From an uncultured Clostridia bacterium (GTDB lineage: Bacteria; Bacillota; Clostridia; Oscillospirales; Ruminococcaceae), in assembly GCA_945931735.1 (NCBI GenBank), contig CAMEPN010000054.1, forward strand, positions 1-8,654: a stretch of 8,654 nucleotides of DNA. Reading direction: 5' to 3'. The stretch's first letter is position 1, and each line of letters starts with the position of its first letter. Positions 5,843 through 8,654 of this stretch are shown piece after piece. Made by a program: the position numbers and the translations under genes. The notes beneath the pieces were generated by a model. The model was not told the origin of the DNA and ran no database searches. It saw only the letters and a list, made by a program, of their open reading frames with translations.

Positions 5843-6840
5843 TGAGAAAAGCACGCGTTACAGCAATGCTTCTGTCGGCAGTCATGCTTTGCGGCTGCGC
5901 GGCGGCGCCCGTCGAAAGCTCCTCCTCGGAAATTTCCGCGGAGGACAGTGCGCCCGACGAAACGAGCGCCGATCAGAGCGGGGAAGAGGGGTATGTGTCG
6001 GGCGAGCGCGATGAAAACGGAGTATATGTTGCCGACGGCTATGCCGCAAAGCTGAATTACCCGCTTGACGAAAAGTCGATCACTTATGCGGCTTCGCGGT
6101 TTGAGTTTGTTTATGAGCAGTATCTTAAGGATAGCTGTGGCAGCGTATATGTGAGCGTTGTACCAGACAAGAATTATTTCCTCGCGGAGAAAAACGGCTA
6201 TCCCTCGCTTGACTATTCCAAAATGACCGAAATGCTGACCGAGCAGATGTATTTTGCGGAGTATATCGACATTTTCCCGCTGCTTGAGCTGTCGGATTAT
6301 TACCGCACGGACACGCACTGGCGGCAGGAAAAAATAACCGACGTTGCCGAGCGTATCGCTGCCGAAATGGGAGTCGCGCTTTCTGCGGAATACACCCCGA
6401 CAGAGCTTGACACTCCATTTTATGGGGTGCATTGCAGGCAGGCTGACATTTCGCTTGAGCCGGATACGCTTGTATATCTGAATAACGATATTCTCGAGGA
6501 ATGCACGGTATTTGACGCCGAAACAGACTCATATATCGGCGTGTACGATATGGAGCTTGCCGCGGGGGACGACCCTTATGAGATATTCCTTTCGGGGGCG
6601 AAATCCCTGCTCACCATAGAAAACCCGAATGCGCCGTCCGATAAGGAGCTTGTGATATTCCGCGACTCCTTTGCAAGCAGCATTGCGCCGCTTTTTGCGG
6701 AGGGTTATTCCAAGATAACGCTGGTGGATATCCGTTATCTGTCGCCGAAGCTTCTCGGAATGTTCGTCGATTTTCACGGGCAGGACGTGCTTTTTCTTTA
6801 CAGCACCCTTGTGCTTAACAACAGCGTTACGATAAAATGA
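5839..6840 (+). CDS. DHHW/AlgX-like SGNH-fold lipoprotein
   Basis: This 333-residue exported lipoprotein has a signal peptide ending in lipobox LCGC (Cys20), an acidic Ser-rich spacer (21-60) and a folded domain from about 65. It carries the marks of the DHHW family, relatives of the AlgX/AlgJ acyl-transfer proteins: VSVVPDKNYF (105-114), YYRTDTHW (154-161, supplying the Asp158/His160 pair) and FRDSFASS (274-281, candidate nucleophile Ser277). FLSGAKSLLTIENPN and a C-terminal VLFLYSTLVLNNS are also typical. Family knowledge suggests O-acylation of a surface polysaccharide at the outer face of the membrane. The usual MBOAT membrane acyl donor is not in the window. The start overlaps the previous stop (ATGA); a second ATG at 5842 is possible. 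The ribosome site is weak, so coupling is likely. Confidence 0.82.
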   Translation: MMRKARVTAMLLSAVMLCGCAAAPVESSSSEISAEDSAPDETSADQSGEEGYVSGERDENGVYVADGYAAKLNYPLDEKSITYAASRFEFVYEQYLKDSCGSVYVSVVPDKNYFLAEKNGYPSLDYSKMTEMLTEQMYFAEYIDIFPLLELSDYYRTDTHWRQEKITDVAERIAAEMGVALSAEYTPTELDTPFYGVHCRQADISLEPDTLVYLNNDILEECTVFDAETDSYIGVYDMELAAGDDPYEIFLSGAKSLLTIENPNAPSDKELVIFRDSFASSIAPLFAEGYSKITLVDIRYLSPKLLGMFVDFHGQDVLFLYSTLVLNNSVTIK

Positions 6841-6841
6841 A

Positions 6842-6883
6842 AAATACAGCCCGACGCATGACCTGTCGGGCTGATTTTATTTA
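6842..6883. terminator. Bidirectional intrinsic terminator
   Basis: CAGCCCGAC (6847-6855) pairs perfectly with GTCGGGCTG (6865-6873) across a 9-base loop. On the + strand ATTTTATTTA follows; on the minus strand TATTTTTCATTTT follows. It therefore ends both the sigma/lipoprotein operon from the left and the dehydrogenase operon from the right. Confidence 0.88.
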
Positions 6884-7159
6884 TGAATACATCTTCTCGT
6901 CGGGCTTTGCGACAGGGGGAACTATCTTCTTCGGCACTCCGCTGTCAAGCGTCAGCCCGCCGTCTGCGGGAGCGGCGTCCTTGGGAGTGTTGCCCTTGCC
7001 GGGGACTATCCTGCATACGTCGTTATCCTCCGAGTGGGTTTTGTTCGCGTCGGGCACTACTTTCGCCTTGTTTTCCGCGTGCGTTTTTATTTCTTCGGGA
7101 ATACTGTGGCCCTCCCGCTCGGGAGTTATCTTAACAAAAGCTTTTCCGGATTTCAGCAT
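6881..7159 (-). CDS. Unrecognised 92-residue hydrophilic protein
   Basis: I do not recognise this protein. It is highly charged, Pro/Lys/Asp-rich, and has no signal peptide, membrane segment or clear globular core. The motif (K/R)-(V/I)-V-P occurs three times (residues 33-36, 50-53, 78-81), suggesting short repeats or a linear binding motif in a disordered chain. A single cysteine lies at 49. Gene status is well supported: AAGGAGGAG (7165-7173) sits about 6 bases before the ATG, the gene starts 19 bases after the dehydrogenase stop, and the bidirectional terminator follows its stop. It is the last gene of the minus-strand operon, so it may be an accessory to the dehydrogenase, which is inference only. 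Confidence 0.75.
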   Translation of the reverse strand: MLKSGKAFVKITPEREGHSIPEEIKTHAENKAKVVPDANKTHSEDNDVCRIVPGKGNTPKDAAPADGGLTLDSGVPKKIVPPVAKPDEKMYS

Positions 7160-7178
7160 GACAGCTCCTCCTTTTGTG

Positions 7179-8309
7179 TCAAATTGCTTCGCGGTATATT
7201 GCTTCGACCTCGTCGCGGCTGAATTCGAGCGGGGCGTTTTTCAGGTTTCCCGCGGAAATCTTCATGCAGTTTTCGGTCAGCCATTCGACGTCGCCGTCGG
7301 TTATTCCCAAATCGCCAAGCTTGACTTCAAGCTCTATCGAGCGCAGGAATTTTCTTATCCCCTCGGCGCAGTCCGTTTCGTCTTTCCCGCCGAGAAGCCT
7401 TGACTCCTCCGCGAATTTTTTCGGCAGGGCAGGGGCGAGCCGCTCGACTATGGGCGGGGTGAGCGCCGCAAGACCTCTTCCGTGGACGATATTTTTCAGC
7501 CCCGACGCGGGGTGCTCCATTCCGTGCGCCGCAGATACTCCCGCCGCGCCAATGACCATTCCTCCGAGCGTCGCCGCAAGGCTCACCGCGTCCCATGCTT
7601 CCATGTCATTGCAGCCGCTAATAAGCTTAGGAAGATTTTCCGTTATAAGCTTCATCGCGAGAAGCGCCTGAACATCGGTGAGCGGATTTGCCTTCTTTGA
7701 AGTATATGCTTCGAGGGCATGGGTGAATGCGTCGAACCCTACCGAGGAAAGCACGCTTTTCGGCATTGTTGTCATGACCTCGGGGTCTACCACCGAAGCA
7801 GACGGCATTATCTGCATGGTGTAAAGCGCTTTCTTGTCCTTTGTTTCGGGGTTAGTCAGCACGGATATCTGGTTGCCCTCGCTGCCCGTGCCGCAGGTAG
7901 TCGGCAGCAGGATTATCGGAAGCGCGCCCTTGCCCTGCTTCCTACCGAAAATGTAGTCGGAGATATCCCCGCCGTTGACAAAGCAGAACGCCGCAGCCTT
8001 TGCCGCGTCCATTATCGAGCCGCCGCCTACGCCGAGCACCATATCGCAGCCGCTTTCCTTTGCAAGCGCAGCGCCCTCGTAAACGGTAGTGGTAAGCGGA
8101 TTTTGCGTCACCTTGTCGAATACTGCATATTCAACGCCCGAGCGCGAAAGGCTCGCCAGCGTCCTGTCCAGCAGACCCGATTTTTTAGTGCTCCCCGTGC
8201 CTGTGACAACAAGCGCCTTTTTGCCGTATTTTGCGGCGGTTTCTCCGATGCAGTCCGCTTTTCCTCTTCCGAAAATAAGGTTTACGGGGAGGTTATATTG
8301 AAATTCCAT
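7179..8309 (-). CDS. Iron-containing (group III) alcohol dehydrogenase
   Basis: This 376-residue NAD(P)-dependent oxidoreductase interconverts alcohols and aldehydes in the cytoplasm; such enzymes usually act in fermentation. The N-terminal nucleotide-binding half has GVGGGSIMDAAK (93-104) and TTCGTGSE (137-144). The C-terminal helical half provides the metal ligands expected for the family: Asp193 and His197 (VGFDAFTHALEAYTS), His262 and His276 (AHGMEHPASG, VHGRGL). All four are present, so it should be active. Length is normal. The ATG shares one base with the stop of the upstream gene (TAATG), with AAAGGA 11 bases upstream, so translation is coupled. The substrate (butanol, propanediol, lactaldehyde or another) cannot be decided. 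Confidence 0.95.
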   Translation of the reverse strand: MEFQYNLPVNLIFGRGKADCIGETAAKYGKKALVVTGTGSTKKSGLLDRTLASLSRSGVEYAVFDKVTQNPLTTTVYEGAALAKESGCDMVLGVGGGSIMDAAKAAAFCFVNGGDISDYIFGRKQGKGALPIILLPTTCGTGSEGNQISVLTNPETKDKKALYTMQIMPSASVVDPEVMTTMPKSVLSSVGFDAFTHALEAYTSKKANPLTDVQALLAMKLITENLPKLISGCNDMEAWDAVSLAATLGGMVIGAAGVSAAHGMEHPASGLKNIVHGRGLAALTPPIVERLAPALPKKFAEESRLLGGKDETDCAEGIRKFLRSIELEVKLGDLGITDGDVEWLTENCMKISAGNLKNAPLEFSRDEVEAIYREAI

Positions 8310-8654
8310 TAGTCGATCAGTCCTTTTATTTTCAGATAATCCTTTATCAGCGCCACGCAGTTGTCGATACCGACCTTTTCGCTGTTCAGCGTCATGTCGT
8401 AATTTATGGGGTTTGTCCAGTAGTTTCCGTGGGTGTAGTATTCATAATAATCCGCGCGGAACTTATCGGTCTGCTTTATCGTAGCCTGCGCGACGTCCTC
8501 GGTAACGCCCATGTTTTCCATAGTGCGCTTTATGCAGAAATCGCGGGGCGCTTCTATATAGACGCTGACAACATTGTCCCTGCCCTGAAGAATGTAGTCC
8601 GCGCATTTGCCGACGATAACGCAGGATTCGGTGTCTGCGAGGTTAAGGATTATC
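8309..8654 (-). CDS. Cytidylate-kinase-like protein, C-terminal part
   Basis: The gene runs off the right edge; 114 C-terminal codons are present. The frame continues open past the methionine at 8521 to the edge and reads SCVIVGKCADYIL then VSVYIEAPRDFCIKRTMEN, followed by TDKFRADYYEYYTHGNYW and YDMTLNSEKVGID. This pattern matches the cytidylate-kinase-like (Cytidylate_kin2) family: GK/RCADYIL, a lid-like region, and the RxxYYxxYT...W and YDxxxNS motifs. The ATP-binding loop would lie upstream, outside the window. Family members are P-loop nucleotide kinases of poorly known in vivo substrate. It is translationally coupled to the dehydrogenase. The function link between the two is not obvious. 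Confidence 0.88.
   Translation of the reverse strand, partial: IILNLADTESCVIVGKCADYILQGRDNVVSVYIEAPRDFCIKRTMENMGVTEDVAQATIKQTDKFRADYYEYYTHGNYWTNPINYDMTLNSEKVGIDNCVALIKDYLKIKGLID

Noticed and set aside
7719..8312. 197-codon + strand frame opposite the dehydrogenase
   Set aside because: It is a shadow of the dehydrogenase, whose metal ligands and cofactor motifs are intact; no ribosome site or domain on the + strand.

Overview
The window looks like chromosome from a Gram-positive, anaerobic, Ruminococcus/Oscillospiraceae-type gut Clostridium. This rests on AGGAGG-type ribosome sites, sigma-A promoters with extended -10 elements, U-tailed intrinsic terminators, lipoproteins with classical lipoboxes, and families common in that group (DUF4358, DHHW, cytidylate-kinase-like, iron-containing alcohol dehydrogenase). 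This placement is inference; there is no rRNA or other marker. I see no mobile element, tRNA, rRNA or CRISPR.

Layout. Positions 1-123 hold four back-to-back short hairpins, the last a good + strand terminator for a gene lying off the left edge. A LacI-family regulator follows on the minus strand (126-1124), with its own promoter at 1249-1277. Next on the minus strand is a membrane chemoreceptor (1413-3377), ended by a hairpin at 1376-1407. Its strong promoter (3465-3493) is followed at once by a terminator-like hairpin in the leader.

From the same intergenic region (3378-3785) a + strand operon diverges: an ECF sigma factor (3786-4340), its membrane anti-sigma partner (4337-4891), a repeat-linker lipoprotein with a probable DUF4358 domain (4931-5842) and a DHHW/AlgX-like lipoprotein (5839-6840). 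Two of the joints are 4-base ATGA overlaps, so these four genes look like one translationally coupled unit. My reading is a self-contained envelope-sensing switch with two exported surface lipoproteins as targets or partners, probably linked to cell-surface polysaccharide modification. Its promoter is also followed immediately by a strong terminator hairpin.

A bidirectional terminator (6842-6883) separates this operon from a minus-strand operon that enters from the right edge: a cytidylate-kinase-like protein (partial, 8309-8654), an iron-containing alcohol dehydrogenase (7179-8309, start and stop sharing one base) and a 92-residue unrecognised hydrophilic protein (6881-7159).

The most interesting points are the sigma/anti-sigma/two-lipoprotein operon, the paired early terminators behind both divergent promoters, the 13-unit 15-bp in-frame minisatellite in the DUF4358 lipoprotein, the LacI protein with a shortened hinge, and the hairpin cluster at the left edge.
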